Part shown: positions 52,775 through 63,713 of the stretch, piece after piece | Layout: each line of letters opens with the position of its first letter | Position numbering within the stretch: position 1 is the first letter of the stretch | NCBI GenBank assembly: GCA_000727475.1 | Contig: KL647288.1 | Location: 1,474,245-1,538,244, forward strand | DNA: 64,000 nt | Direction of reading: 5' to 3' | Source of the DNA: Sarcocystis neurona | Taxonomy: Eukaryota > Apicomplexa > Conoidasida > Eucoccidiorida > Sarcocystidae | Position numbers and translations under genes: made by a program | Notes under the pieces: generated by a model | What the model saw: only the letters and a program-made list of their open reading frames with translations | Database searches by the model: none | What the model was told of the DNA's origin: nothing

Positions 52775-55700
52775 ATGGCGGGAGAAGCAGCAGAAGCAGC
52801 TGCAACAGACAAGAGGGGAAGCCGTGCGTTGCACTGCAGAACCAGCAACTGGCTGAGGCAGAAACTGTCTCTTTGCTGCTGCCGCCGTGCCGTCGTTGCG
52901 CGTATAAAGGAGAAGCAGCAGCAGCAGCCCTGTCTTCTTAGCACGACGCGGCGTAGGACAGCAGCCGCCTTCCGACGGATGTGGGACAGCAGTTTTCTTG
53001 GCGAAGCGCGCAAAAGCGCCGCCGGTAGCAGCTGCTGCCGTTGTTATCCCTGCATGCAGCTGTGTTGTGCCTCTTGCGCAGCCTTTGGTGAGCTGCGCTG
53101 CTGCTGCTGCAGCTGCCCCACGCGCTACTGCTGCAACGACTGTGCTGCTGCTGCGGCTGTTGCTCTTGCAGCGTGCTGCAGTCGCCGTCGCTTCGCAGGT
53201 CTTGAAGCCCCGTCCCGCTGCTCCTTGTCAACTTCTGCTGCTACCGAACCTTCTGTCGCCTGCCTTGCTGCTGCTGTTGCACAAGTGGGCGCTGCTGGTG
53301 TGCGTGACCCTGCTATTGTGGGGTGGGGGTGGGTAGCTGCTAGTTGCTGCTGCCTCTCATGCGCGGCTAGTGACGGCCCCTCTTCCCGCTGCTGCTCCTC
53401 TGCGGCTGCGTCGGCATGCACCTTTTCCGCCGGGAGCAGCTTTCCTGTTGTTGCTGCTGCTGCCTGCGCGGTCCCCCCGTGCATGTGTGTTCCTGGGGTT
53501 GCTGGAGCAGCAGCACGTTGCAGCGGCAGCGCTGCTGCTGTTCCTGCTGCATCGACTGTTGCCCCTCGCTGCCGTCCACTGGTGGTGGCTGCTGGTGCCT
53601 TAGCCTGTGGCAGCGACAGAGGTGGCATTGCCTGCGCGCCAGCAGACCGTCTCAGCGTCGCTGTGGCTGCTGCTGATTTTCCGGGAACACAAGCGTGCAG
53701 CATTTCTTCTGCTGCGGCTGCTGCTGGTATCTCGAGGAATTCGCAACAGCTGCTCTGTCGCCTCGTTTCTTTCGTCTGCTGCCACGTGTCTCTGCGTCGT
53801 ATTTTCGCCTGTTCTTGCTGCAGCTGCCGAAGCAGTTCTCCTGCATGTTTCTACAGCCCCCTGCCTGCTGGTTCTGCTGGCGCTGCTTCCGTCCCCCGCG
53901 CTCTTGCTGCTCGTCGGTTCGGCTGCTGCTGCTCTTCTTCTTCTTTTCCTTCTCCTGCTGTCGCTGCATCTGTACATCCTTGCTCCTTATGGACTGGTGC
54001 TGCTGCTGTTGCCGCATCTGGGCGCTGCTTCTCCTGCACCTGCGTTACTGCTCTCGGTCGCTGTTGCTGCTGCGTCCTGCCTCTAGACGGCATCGGCCGC
54101 TGCGAGGAAAGCTGCTGTGGGGAGAGCTGCTGCTGCGAGGAAAGCTGCTGTGGGGAGAGCTGCTGCTGCGGGGAGAGCTGCTGCTGCGGGGAGAGCCGCT
54201 GCTGCGTTTTCCTTTTGGCGGTGGTGGTGGTCGTCGTAGATCGCGATCAGCAGCACTTGCAGCTGCCGTGCGCTGCTGGGGCGTCTCCGCATGCCACTGC
54301 TGTTGCACCTGCTGCTGCTGCTGCTATCGCCCGCGCCGCTGAGGGTGGCCTAAATATCAGTGCAGCAGCTGCAGTAGCCCGTTCAAGTCCTGGCGCTGAC
54401 GAGAGGCGAGATTCTCCACGCGTGCGGCCCCCCGCAAGGAGACAGTTCGCGTCGCCGTTCTCCACTGCAGAAACAGCAGCAGCAAAGGCTACTCGAGCAG
54501 CGACAGAAGCCTCAGCTGGAGAAGCGCCAGGACAGGCAGCAGCTGGTGCAGCGTGGAGAGCAGCCACACGAGCAGGTCGCCGCGCAACAGCGAGAGCAGC
54601 AGGAATCGCAGCAACAGCAGCAGATGTGCGGACACCGCGAAGAAAGCTGCGACAAGGAGCAGTAATCGCTGCGTCTGCGCGTCCCGCTGCAGAGCGAACA
54701 GCAGCAGCAGCAGCAGAGAGTCCAGCTGCAACATCAGCAATTGCACCAGGTGGAGCATGCTTCGGGGCAGCAGCAGGGCTGGCGGCAGCTGCAGGGGCAG
54801 CAGCAGCGCCGGGGGCCGACGAGGGGACAACAGGCAGCTCTCTGAAGTGCGCACTGTTTTTCACCGGAGCTCCCACAGCAGCCGCAACGCAGTCGAAAGC
54901 AGCCTCAGCAGGAGGAGGAGCAGCAGCAGCGCCTGCACGCCACACAACCACCGCCACTGCCAGAGGTTCGACCACTACAGCAGCAGAAGCAACAGCCGTT
55001 GCAGCAGCAATAGCAGTCACAGCAGCAGCGGCGGTCGCTAAGCCACGCTTGCCTCCAGCAGCACAAGGCGGAGCACGACAAAAATCCGCAGCAGCAGCTT
55101 CTCTCCCCGAGACTGCAGCAGCAGCAGCGAGTGCAGGAGCGACGTGGAGAGAAGCAGCACACCACAGGTCGGCGAGTTATCACGCAGCAGCAACTTGCTC
55201 ACGAGCGGCAGCAGAAGCAGCGACGCCTTTGTGGAAAGCAACGACAGCACCGGCCAAATACGCAGCTGCGCCCCTGCCGGCTAGAGCAGAAGGACATAAT
55301 AGAGCAGCAGCGCCCGCCGGTAGAACGACAGCCCAAAAAGCTGTAGCAGGACGTCCAGCAGCAACAGCAGCAGGTGCAGCGACAGCCAATTCAGCATCAG
55401 CAGCAGGTGCAGCGGCAGTCTCATCAGCACGTCCAAGAGCAGTGCGCCCTGCAGCAGCAAGCCTATCAGCGCCGTCGTCTGCCGCAGCAGCAACATTAAG
55501 AGCCGAACGGCCTGCAGCAGCAACTCTTCCAGCACTACCATCGCCTGCTGCAGCAGCAGCAACTTCAAGAACAGGATGGCCTGCAGCAGCACCTCTCGTA
55601 GCAGCCTCCCGGCCTGCGTCTGCAGCAGCGGCAATTTCAAAAGCAGGACGGCCTGCAGCAGCGGCTGCTTCCCCAGGAGGTTCTCCTGCTCGTGCAGGAG

Positions 55701-58700
55701 CAACAACACATGCAGCGACTCTCTGCAGCGAGGGTACGTCAGCGTTGCAGCGGCTCCACATGTCTGCTGCTTCGTTGCTGCTCTTCCTTTTCTGGGTGCT
55801 GCTATTAAGAAAGCCCTTAGCAGCAGCAGCGCCAGCAGCAGCACGAAGTAGCTGTTCGCACCGTGCTGACCTCTTTTGCTGTCGTGCCGTGTCCAACACT
55901 TTGCAACCTGCTGCTGCGTCGGCACCGTTGCCTGCTGCTGGTGCTGCTCTGGTGCTGCCTGCTGCGAAATGGGTAGGTTCTGCTGCTGCTTTGCTGCCAC
56001 CGGCAGCAGCTGCTTCTCTGCTGCCTGCTGCTGTTTTCCCACCAGTTCGTCTCGCTGCTGCTCGTCGTTCAGACTGCTCCCGCGGCACACACCGCGGTGC
56101 AGCACCTGCCGCTGTTCCCGCTGCTGGAGGCGCTGCTGTCTCGTGTGCTGCTGCTTGGACTTCTGCGTCATCGTGTACAACTCCGCTCCTCGGCATGCGT
56201 TCGAATATTGAGAAACGCGTTTCCGCTACCTTAGAGGACATGCCGCGCAGCCACTCTTGCTGCTTGCCGAGGGCTGCTGCGGCAGGGCCTCGCTGCTGCT
56301 GCTGCTCGAAGTCTGGCAATGCTGCCGCAGAAGCAGCAGGAACAGTGCCGCTCGGGGTTTACGCCGCAGCAGAGACAACCCGATCACCCGCGGGTACAGC
56401 AGCACGAGCAGCCTCCCCTGGAGACGCCGTCGCGGCTGACGCCGCAGGCTTTTCTGCCCAGCCGGGGTCTCCAGAGGGGGCGGCGCGACGAGCCCCAACA
56501 TCAACGACAGCTGCAGTCCAAGCAGCGGCAGCCGCAGCAGCAAACGCAGCAGCTGCTGCAGCAGGAGATCGAGGAGTGGAAGCACAGGCAGCCGGCGCTG
56601 CAGACGGGGCAACAGCAACGACGCCAGACCCAGGAAGAGCGACGACAGCACACAAAGGGGGAGGAGCAGCAGCAGCGGCAGCAAACCGAGGAACAGCAGC
56701 GACAGCAAAGCAGGCGATAGCGATAGCGGCAGATGGAGGACGAGCAGGAGGAGAAAGAGGAGCAGCAGCAGCAGTGAACGGCGCAGCGGCAGCGGACGAA
56801 AAAACGGCACCGCTGGCAACGCGTGTGCGGGGTCTTCTTGCACGCGTGTGTACCTCATTGCTTGACGACGACCGAGAGAGAGGAGATCTGCTGCAGCAGC
56901 TGCGACGCGGCCGTGTTGGACGTACGCCACAACTGCTACGCATGTTCGTGATCTCGTCGCGGATATATCGCGTCTCTCTGTCTGCTCCAGTAATCACCGC
57001 CGCTGACGTTGAGGGTGCTGCAGCAGCACCAACAGCTGCAGTTTACTCGGCGAGCGCCGCTGCTGCTTTGTCTTCCAGTGCTTCTCGGTTTTTCTTCAGA
57101 ACGGCAGGATCGCCAGCAGCAGCACTGCGTCTGCCCCCGCTGTCTTTCGTTTTCCCTGCTGCAGGACAGGGCCGCGCTGCCGCCCAAGGTGTGCCTCTAA
57201 GCGTGCGCTTTTTCTCGCAACAGCAGCAACAGTGGCGACAGCAGCACCAGAAGCGGCAACAGCAGAAGATTGCTTGTTCACTTCCTGGAAGGCTGCGCTT
57301 GTGGAGTGCGACTCAGCAGCATCGACAGCTCAAGACGTGGGGCGTTTCACCGACTTCTGGCGACTCTGCTGCTCCCTTTCCTGCCTTGGCTGCTGCTGCT
57401 TCTTCGACGGGAGACCGCAGCTGCGTCTTCTCGTCGCCACCAGCTTCGGGGATGGGCGTCGCTGCTGGTAAAACCGCGTGCGCTGCTTCTGCTGCTGCGT
57501 CTGTGCAGTCGGCTGCTCAGTCGGATGATGCTGCTAGAGCCGTTCTCTGTGACGCTGTGGCTGATGCAGCTGGCGTGAAGTCTTGGGCTTCATGCCGCGG
57601 AATATTGAGCAGCGGATCCTTGCACTTTTTTGGCTGGCGCTCTGCAGCCTCTGGTGCTGCAGGGGGAGCCGTTGCTACAGTGCTGCCGCAGCAGGGAGCA
57701 CCAGCGCCAAGGAGAAGGAGGGGAGGAGCAGAACGGATAGCAGCAAAGAGGGGTGCGGCTACAGCGGAGTGCGCGGCAGCAGAGACGCGGCCTCTGGTTT
57801 TTTCGGCGCTGCGCTTGCTGCTGCCGCGGCAGCTCTTGCTCGCTTTGCAGCGTCTGCTGCAGCAGGGGCAGCAAGTGGAGCAGCAGCAGCAGTTGCAGCT
57901 GTCCCCCGGCACGGCGGCTGCTCGAAAAGGGTTGCAGCTGCCTTCTTCGCTGCACGCTGCTGCACCTGCGCCAGAGAGAAGCCAGGCGCCAGACACGACA
58001 GGAGCTGCTGCGGCTGTCGATTTGTTGGCAGCAGTTGCAAGACGGCTGCACCAGGATCTGCGGTATGCAGTTCTTCTGCTGCGTCCCCTGCTGCAGCTGC
58101 TGTTGCTGCATCATCGACCCCTCCTCTTCGCATCTGCGTACCTCATCCGGTGAGCTTCCGCCCCACCGCTGCTGTGTACTCTGCGGCATGCGCTGCTGGT
58201 GTATCTGCTGCTGCTGCTGCTCATCGGCCCATCCCTCCTGGCGCAACCCCTACAAGGCGAGGCTGTTGCTACTGCCACTTCGGCTGTCACGCCTGCTGCT
58301 GCAACTGCAGCTGCAGCTACTGCAGCTGCTGCTACTGCAACTGCTGCTACTGCAGCTGCTGCTACTGCAACTGCTGCTACTGCTGCTGCCGCTACTGCAG
58401 CTGCTGCTACGGCGGCTGCTACTGCTGCTGGGGCCCCCGCTACTGCGGCTACAGCTGCTGGGGCTATTGCTGCTGCTACTGCTGCTGCCGCTGCTGGTGG
58501 TGCTACTACTGCTGCCGCTACTGGTGCTGCCGCTGCGGATGCTGCTGCTGCTGCTGCCGCTCTTCAAGTGCCGCTCCGCCCTCCTGCATATCGTATTGCC
58601 GAGGTTGCTGCTGCGCCGGAGACTCTCAGCAGGCCACAGTCGATATTCTGAGCAGATGCGGCTGTTTCTCTCGGTCTTCTTCGATCGAGCGTGCAGCCAC

Positions 58701-58800
58701 CCGTGCAGGGGTTGTGCCGTCGATTCGTCTTCCTCAAGGATCTGCATTTTTGTTTAGGCAAATTCTGAGTGTCACTTGTACGTGTCAGGCACGCATGTAG
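52775..58800 (+). CDS. Giant Ala-rich protein with Cys/Tyr-rich C-terminal repeats, hypothetical
   Basis: The plus strand is open for 1792 codons from a GTG-initiated start at 52775 to donor ATCCG|GTGAGC (exon end 58149, phase 2). Nothing of similar length exists on the other strand (maximum 379). The first 500 residues mix Cys and Ala; a GES-CCC repeat lies near residue 450; about 700 residues are Ala/Pro/Arg-rich. A hydrophilic, less repetitive part from about 56840 (DDDRERGDLLQQLRRG, then RTPQLLRMFVISSRIYR) and a helical C-terminal part follow. The next exon, 58257-58800 (acceptor AACCCCTACAAG, phase 2 match), encodes a Cys/Tyr repeat of CYCNC type and a non-repetitive tail (TRAGVVPSIRLPQGSAFLF) to stop at 58800. 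The true start is unknown. No enzyme domain seen; a structural or surface role is only a guess. Confidence 0.52.
54103..54207. repeat. Tandem repeat encoding Glu-Ser-Cys units
   Basis: A 33-bp unit (GAGGAAAGCTGCTGT plus GGGGAGAGCTGCTGCTGC) occurs twice and the 18-bp half twice more. In the frame of the giant ORF this is EESCC-GESCCC repeated. In minus frames it gives Ser-rich peptides (LPAAA, SSPHSS). Confidence 0.75.
58265..58560. repeat. CTG-type degenerate 15-bp repeat
   Basis: Units like GCTGCTACTGCAACT and GCTGCTACTGCAGCT repeat with small changes. The plus frames read Ala/Thr (open to 58651), Leu/Gln (open to 58757) or Cys/Tyr (open to 58800); the minus frame reads Ser/Cys. Splice phase from the upstream exon selects the Cys/Tyr frame. 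Confidence 0.75.
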
Positions 58801-59014
58801 AATGATATCTGGTAAGTTTTTTGTGTATATATATATATGTTTGTTGAAAGAAGTCTACAACTGACTTGTACATCCCGTGTTGTGTCTGCACCTGCGTGCA
58901 GCACAGGCCCCTCTCGAAGCGTGCCGTGATATAAGTACGCGTAGCCACAGATGCGGGTACCCTTCAGATAGGGCAGGTGCCGACGCATGCACGCCAATAT
59001 TTAGCTGTACGAAT

Positions 59015-61810
59015 ATGCGTGCGCTACTAAAGACTGTTAGGTCTCTGCCTGCAAGATATTATTTCTCACTTGCAAAGACAACGGAAGCTTATGTGCTTAC
59101 AAGTAACTTGGACCCGCTCGCGCACATAGCTAGGCAGATATATTCATCCTGGTGAGTACGCCGTAGGGAGACAGCACCGCGTAAGAGAAGAACTGCTGGT
59201 ATTCGACCGGACACCACAGCACCGACAGAAATAGCAGTCACAGCAGCAGCAGCAGTCGCAGTAGCAGCAGCAGTCACAGCAGCAGCAGCAGTAGTCGCAG
59301 CAACAGCAGCAGTCGCAGCAGGAGGAGAAGCTGGAGTGGCATGTCTGACAGCACCGGCAGCAGCAGGGGCAGCAACGTTACCGGAGTGGGCAGCAGCTGC
59401 TACCGTGGAAGCACTGGATGATGCAGCAGCAACCCCGGTGAAGGACAGAAGCGGACTTTGGCCGTTAGCGTCAGCAGCTAAACTCACCGACGGCGACACA
59501 GCAGCCCCGTCTCGAGAGTCGCAACAGCAGCAGCAGCACTAGCAGCGCACGGCTCAGTAGCCGTCGCGCAACAGCAGCAGCAGCACGAGCCTCGGCGAGG
59601 CCCTCATTACGCCAGTGCCACTCAGGTGTGTTTTGATCTGAGCGGGGGGACGGACACACGCGGTCGCAGACAGCAACGGTAGGCCTGCATTTCCACGTCT
59701 CGCCAAGCAGCGTCGGAGCACCACATGCAGCTGGACGCGAAGCCTACTCACTGGGGCGGAACCAGCAGCAGTGGCGGCCTCTCGTCTTTTTCTTGGAAAA
59801 AAATCACGGTGGAAGAAGTGTACGATAATATATTATTTGTCTGTGAGGTGACGGGTGTATACTTGCGTCTTCGCTCACGTCCATAGCCCACGCGCTGAAC
59901 ATTCTTTTGTACAAATCTCTACGTGTGTCCACATATAGATACATGTGTAGTGTGCGCATACATCTAGAGGAGGATAACGTTCGCACCCATAAATATATAT
60001 CTGTATACATAAATATATATCCATACATATATACACACATATGTATATACACATGAATATATATATATATACATATATATATAAATGTAAGTATGTATAT
60101 GTAGGTGGTCGAGAGATAGGTGGGTATACGGACATATACATATATGTCTATATATATATATATATGGATGGATGAATATGTGATTGTGGACTCATATGTT
60201 GCCGCGTATTCGTGAGTGCACGATTCTGCGCACGAGTGTGCGCTGCTGGAGAGAGCAGCTTTTGGACTGTTGTGACGCTGCGGGATGTGGCTGTTGGTTG
60301 TTTTTATTTCTGCAGAGCATTCAAAGTCTTGCTGTACTTGCGCTATCTATTTGATTGGCTGCCTCAAGTCAATCCTCACTTGCCTCCGTTCGCGTTCATC
60401 TACCGGATTACAGACGGCTACATTTCCACCTTCGCCGTGAGTGCGTTGCTGCTGTTGCCTGACTGCTTGCCGTGTAGGCTGCTGTCGCTGTTGTCCTGCC
60501 CGTGTAGCTGCTGTAGCTGTGTTGCTGTTGTCTCTGCTACCGCTACCTTCCCGTCTGCTGCAGCTGCTGCTGCGGCTGCTGCTCGAGCGGTGGTTACTGC
60601 GGCTGCCGGTAGCCCGCGCGTGAGTGGCGGTCGCTGTGCTGCTGCACGTGCTACTGTTGGGTGTGCGGGCGCGCGCGCGCATTGCTGCTGCTGTTCTTCT
60701 TGTCCGCTCGCTGGGTGCAACAAGTCTTTTTTCGGAAGCCGGCTGCTGTTGTTAACGTCGTCGCTGGGGCTGTTAAGTTCTGCTTCTCGTGTCACCTACT
60801 CAAGGAAGCTCCTTCTGCTGATGACAGTCGAAGGTTGTCTGTCACCCAGCCACCAGCTGCTGCTGAGGTGACTGCACGGTGCACGCCTTTCCCCAACAAA
60901 TGCAAGTGTCTCATCCAGGTAGCTCAACATCCGTAAGTCGACTTGTAGTATCACTGCATATACTCGCTTTGTGTCCTTCACGCAGCACGGCACCTGCTAA
61001 CATTTCTCGTTGCTTTCTTCTTCCATGTGATACGCAGCTGCAGGTTTCTGGGTCGCTATGCATGTTCAAGAAAGCTTCCAACCAAACTCCATATAGAAGG
61101 TATATGTATACGTGTGCCACTCCCTGCGGGTCCGCAGGTTTGTTTATATATAACCGCACACACGTGGAGCTGCACAGAGAAAAAAACGCTCCTGGTGAGA
61201 CGCAAAAACAAGTGCGGTGGTGCAATTCTCCGTCTTACCTAAACGAATAACGCGTGATTGTGACGAAGACTCACCAAGAGAAGATTTACACCGGTTGGTG
61301 AACTCTGGCGCGTTATCTGCTTGTACTGAGTTGTGCGTACACTTGACCCCAAGACACTTGACTGCCGACTTCCTCTTTAGATGTGTAGAGACTGGATGCA
61401 GCGAGGCCGTTCCGTGGTGCTGCTGGTGGCGGGGCGCACGCACATTGATACAGACACCTTCGCCGGTACCACCGGCACGAGGCTTGCACGCAACAAAAGC
61501 CAGTACCGTAGAACGACGGCTGTGACACGTGCTAGGTGTTTTTACAACAATTAGTACATGCATGAGGTTGCACCCTGCCGAGCCGGGCAGGGGCTGTCGT
61601 GTTGCACGCGAGCTACTGGTGGTGCTGCGGTGTACGTGGACTACAACATTGTTTTTCGCTTGGTGCTGCGCTGCCCTACCATTGTTGCGTACTCAGAAGG
61701 TGCTGCCTTCTGTTGCCGGAATGGACCTCTCCGGCTTTGCTGGTTGGTTCGTACTGGAAATGCTGGAGAACTACACCATGCGTCTTATTGCTATCGGAGG
61801 GGGAGCGTAG
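59015..61810 (+). CDS. YGGT/YlmG-family integral membrane protein
   Basis: Exon 60316-60436 (acceptor TTTTTATTTCTGCAG; donor TTCGCC|GTGAGT, phase 0) encodes [17 protein letters not shown] then [14 protein letters not shown]. Exon 61697-61810 (acceptor TTGCGTACTCAG, phase 0) continues [30 protein letters not shown] and TAG. Together they match the YGGT pattern: hydrophobic helix, short Pro-containing loop, D-x-Y-x-x-x-F, then (I/L)-P-x-x-G-x-D-x-S and a second helix. A likely 5' exon, ATG 59015 to 59151 ([16 protein letters not shown], later [13 protein letters not shown]; donor GTGAGT, phase 2), has a basic, presequence-like start, but splicing directly to 60316 would create a stop, so a further exon or the acceptor near 60257 is needed. 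The family sits in bacterial, cyanobacterial and plastid membranes with roles in division and complex assembly; apicoplast location is inferred. Confidence 0.7.
59171..59542 (+). CDS. Candidate Ala/Thr/Val-rich exon
   Basis: The plus frame from 59171 to TAG at 59540-59542 starts with [15 protein letters not shown], has an Ala/Val run, then a balanced segment ([18 protein letters not shown], then [16 protein letters not shown]) and ends with Gln-His. It lies between the proposed YGGT exons, so it may be an alternative exon or part of another transcript. A minus frame (59499-59089) overlaps. Confidence 0.33.
   Translation, partial: TAPRKRRTAGIRPDTTAPTEIAVTAAAAVAVAAAVTAAAAVVAATAAVAAGGEAGVACLTAPAAAGAATLPEWAAAATVEALDDAAATPVKDRSGLWPLASAAKLTDGDTAAPSRESQQQQQH
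59985..60185. repeat. TATATA/ACATAC microsatellite block
   Basis: TATATA, ACATACACAT and GTATATG tracts with no gene. The wider stretch 59543-60255 shows nothing else beyond weak frames. Confidence 0.75.
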
Positions 61811-61830
61811 GTCCGCGCCTGCCTCAAACA

Positions 61831-62198
61831 AATGACGAGGAGAGGCAGCAGCAGCAGCCGCAGAAACAGCGGCATCCGTGTCGGCGGAGCCTGTAGTTGC
61901 GAAGAGTTTTGCAGCGGCAGCAGCTCCAATTAAACCAGGAGCCACAGCAACTAGGGCAGCAGCACCAGCAGCAACTGCGAGAGCAGCACGGGCGACCGCC
62001 TCGACGGTAGCCAGCCGAGCAGCAGCAGTCGCACCCTCAGCAGCTGCCACAGCGGCGTCTTCGGGGACCAGACGCCCCACCAGCAATTCCCGTAGTCATG
62101 CAGACCACGAAGAGGGGCTACCGCAGAGTTGTCCTGTGAAAGTGAAGGCCACGCTTCTCTACTGCGTGCCCAGTACATACATATTTGCATCTACGTAA
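61831..62198 (+). CDS. Candidate Ala-rich exon or 3' UTR
   Basis: Just after the YGGT stop a plus frame reads Ala runs from CAG repeats, then EPVVAKSFAAAAAPIKP, more Ala/Arg/Thr, and HADHEEGLPQSCPVKVK to a stop at 62198. It could be UTR of the YGGT transcript or an exon of another gene. A minus frame, 62086-61676, overlaps it but also lies over the YGGT exon, which argues against it. Confidence 0.28.
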
Positions 62199-62537
62199 AC
62201 TATTTATACACGTATACACATGTGTATATCTGCACACGGTACTCATGTTGGAGGAGCAACGCCCTCTTATAGCGACACGGCCTATCGGTCACTGCCCTAC
62301 CAGATGCAGCGCCAACTGTAACACCGCCGGCGCAGTACTGGCATTTACGCAAACAGAATATACACATGTACAAACACATGTATATATATACACGTGTTTG
62401 ATTCTAGTCGCATTTCCTTAAGTCTGTGTACAGAGGGAGACAACTCCGGGTTTGCACAGCAGGGCGCCGGCGGCGTGCTTGGCACTTATTGCTGTGTGTT
62501 ACATTTTCTCTCCCTGTCACTAGACGAGATGTGAAAA

Positions 62538-62918
62538 GTGGTGAGTAACGATTCGTCACGTATCCTCCGCCTGTCCCCACGTACAGTCGAGAGGCATTTT
62601 ATACTTCCAGGTGCCTACGCGTTTCTTCCGATTCGCTCGCTCGACTTCATTACAGCAAGCCGCCGTGGAACCCGTCCTTTCTTCACCGCTCAAAACGAGA
62701 GAAGAGGAATAGCGAGGGAACAGAGAACACGGCGCAGACGGATCAACAGCAGCAAAGAACCGAAGGGCACGTGTGTGATGCACCGTGAGATAAACAATCG
62801 TCAGCAAACGACGGAGGCAGCAGGGAGAACACTGGCAGAGCAACTGGCGCATCCCTCGCATCTGGCATCTGCAGCACGAACACTTCATACTTCATGTACG
62901 CACACGCGTGCACTGTGA
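62538..62918 (+). CDS. Candidate 126-aa basic protein or exon
   Basis: A plus frame without low-complexity runs: RILRLSPRTVERHFILPG, YAFLPIRSLDFITASRRG, a basic part, then QQTTEAAGRTLAEQLAHP, stop at 62918. The start at 62538 is GTG, so an upstream exon is likely. A GTGAGT at 62541 is donor-like and would instead end an exon there. 62199-62537 and 62919-63189 hold AT-rich tracts and no gene I can support. Confidence 0.38.
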   Translation: MVSNDSSRILRLSPRTVERHFILPGAYAFLPIRSLDFITASRRGTRPFFTAQNERRGIAREQRTRRRRINSSKEPKGTCVMHREINNRQQTTEAAGRTLAEQLAHPSHLASAARTLHTSCTHTRAL

Positions 62919-63189
62919 CACGTGCAGCATATTATACATATGTATACTACATATATATATACATATATAAACGTATATTAGAGAGAGATAAAAGTATAGT
63001 TATCAGATGTAAAGGAACGTGCCTTACGCCATGCTGTAGAATCGTATATGCAGAAGGTTACGTGTTTGCATAACTACAACGAAGCAGAACAACGCAGAAT
63101 TTGGACAGCCCGACACCGAAGAGACGGAAGGACACTGTATGTGTGAAAGAGACGCGTCGAACTAGAAAATTACGACAAAAACGGAAAGA

Positions 63190-63675
63190 TTGAAAAAGGA
63201 AGATAACTTGAGATTGAAACCAACGGGCGAAGCGGTGAAACGGCTGCTGCTCTACAGGAACCTCTTCACCGATGCCCACTTCTGCTGCGCGCAGAGGAAG
63301 GTGTTTACGTGTGTGGATAAAATAAAATCTATGCACTTATGCGAGCGTCGCATAAGCGTGTGTACACACATGTGGCTGAAACGAGAAACGTTTGCTATTG
63401 GGGGTCCTCGCTTAAAAGACGCAGAGGATCAGTCAAGACTGCAAATGGTGCTGCTGGTGTTCCGGGAGTTCCTGCTGCTGTTGCTGCCTTTTCAACTTCC
63501 CTTTCTCGACTGCAGCACTCTCCCCGGCGTCCCCGCAGACGGAGGGGGGGCCGTGGCTGTCGCACTTGTGAACACACGCGCGGCTGCTTTTGCTGCACCA
63601 CCGCAGCGCACCTCAGACCTCAGCTGTGCTGCTGCGGCTTCTGGTGGTTCCGCAGCACCCGCAGATAGTTCATAA
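63190..63675 (+). CDS. Candidate 161-aa plus frame, competing with a minus gene
   Basis: The frame opens before 63190 and reads KKEDNLRLKPTGEAVKRL, a Cys/His-containing middle (CVDKIKSMHLCERRIS), a charged part, a hydrophobic helix (VLLVFREFLLLLLPF) and an Ala/Pro-rich end with TAA at 63675. The first half looks like genuine coding sequence. Its 3' part overlaps the proposed intron of the minus gene that starts at 63953, so both could be correct only if the genes overlap. Confidence 0.35.
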   Translation: MKKEDNLRLKPTGEAVKRLLLYRNLFTDAHFCCAQRKVFTCVDKIKSMHLCERRISVCTHMWLKRETFAIGGPRLKDAEDQSRLQMVLLVFREFLLLLLPFQLPFLDCSTLPGVPADGGGAVAVALVNTRAAAFAAPPQRTSDLSCAAAASGGSAAPADSS

Positions 63676-63713
63676 GAAGCAAGAAGCTGCAATAGATGAC
63701 TCCCCGCACTTAC

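Noticed and set aside
60437..61696. Coding-like frames inside the YGGT intron (61217-61525 plus; 61563-61270 minus with a GTGAGT donor)
   Set aside because: The two YGGT exons join directly with no residues missing from the conserved core, so an extra plus exon there is unlikely. The minus frame could be a separate gene, but support is only one donor site.
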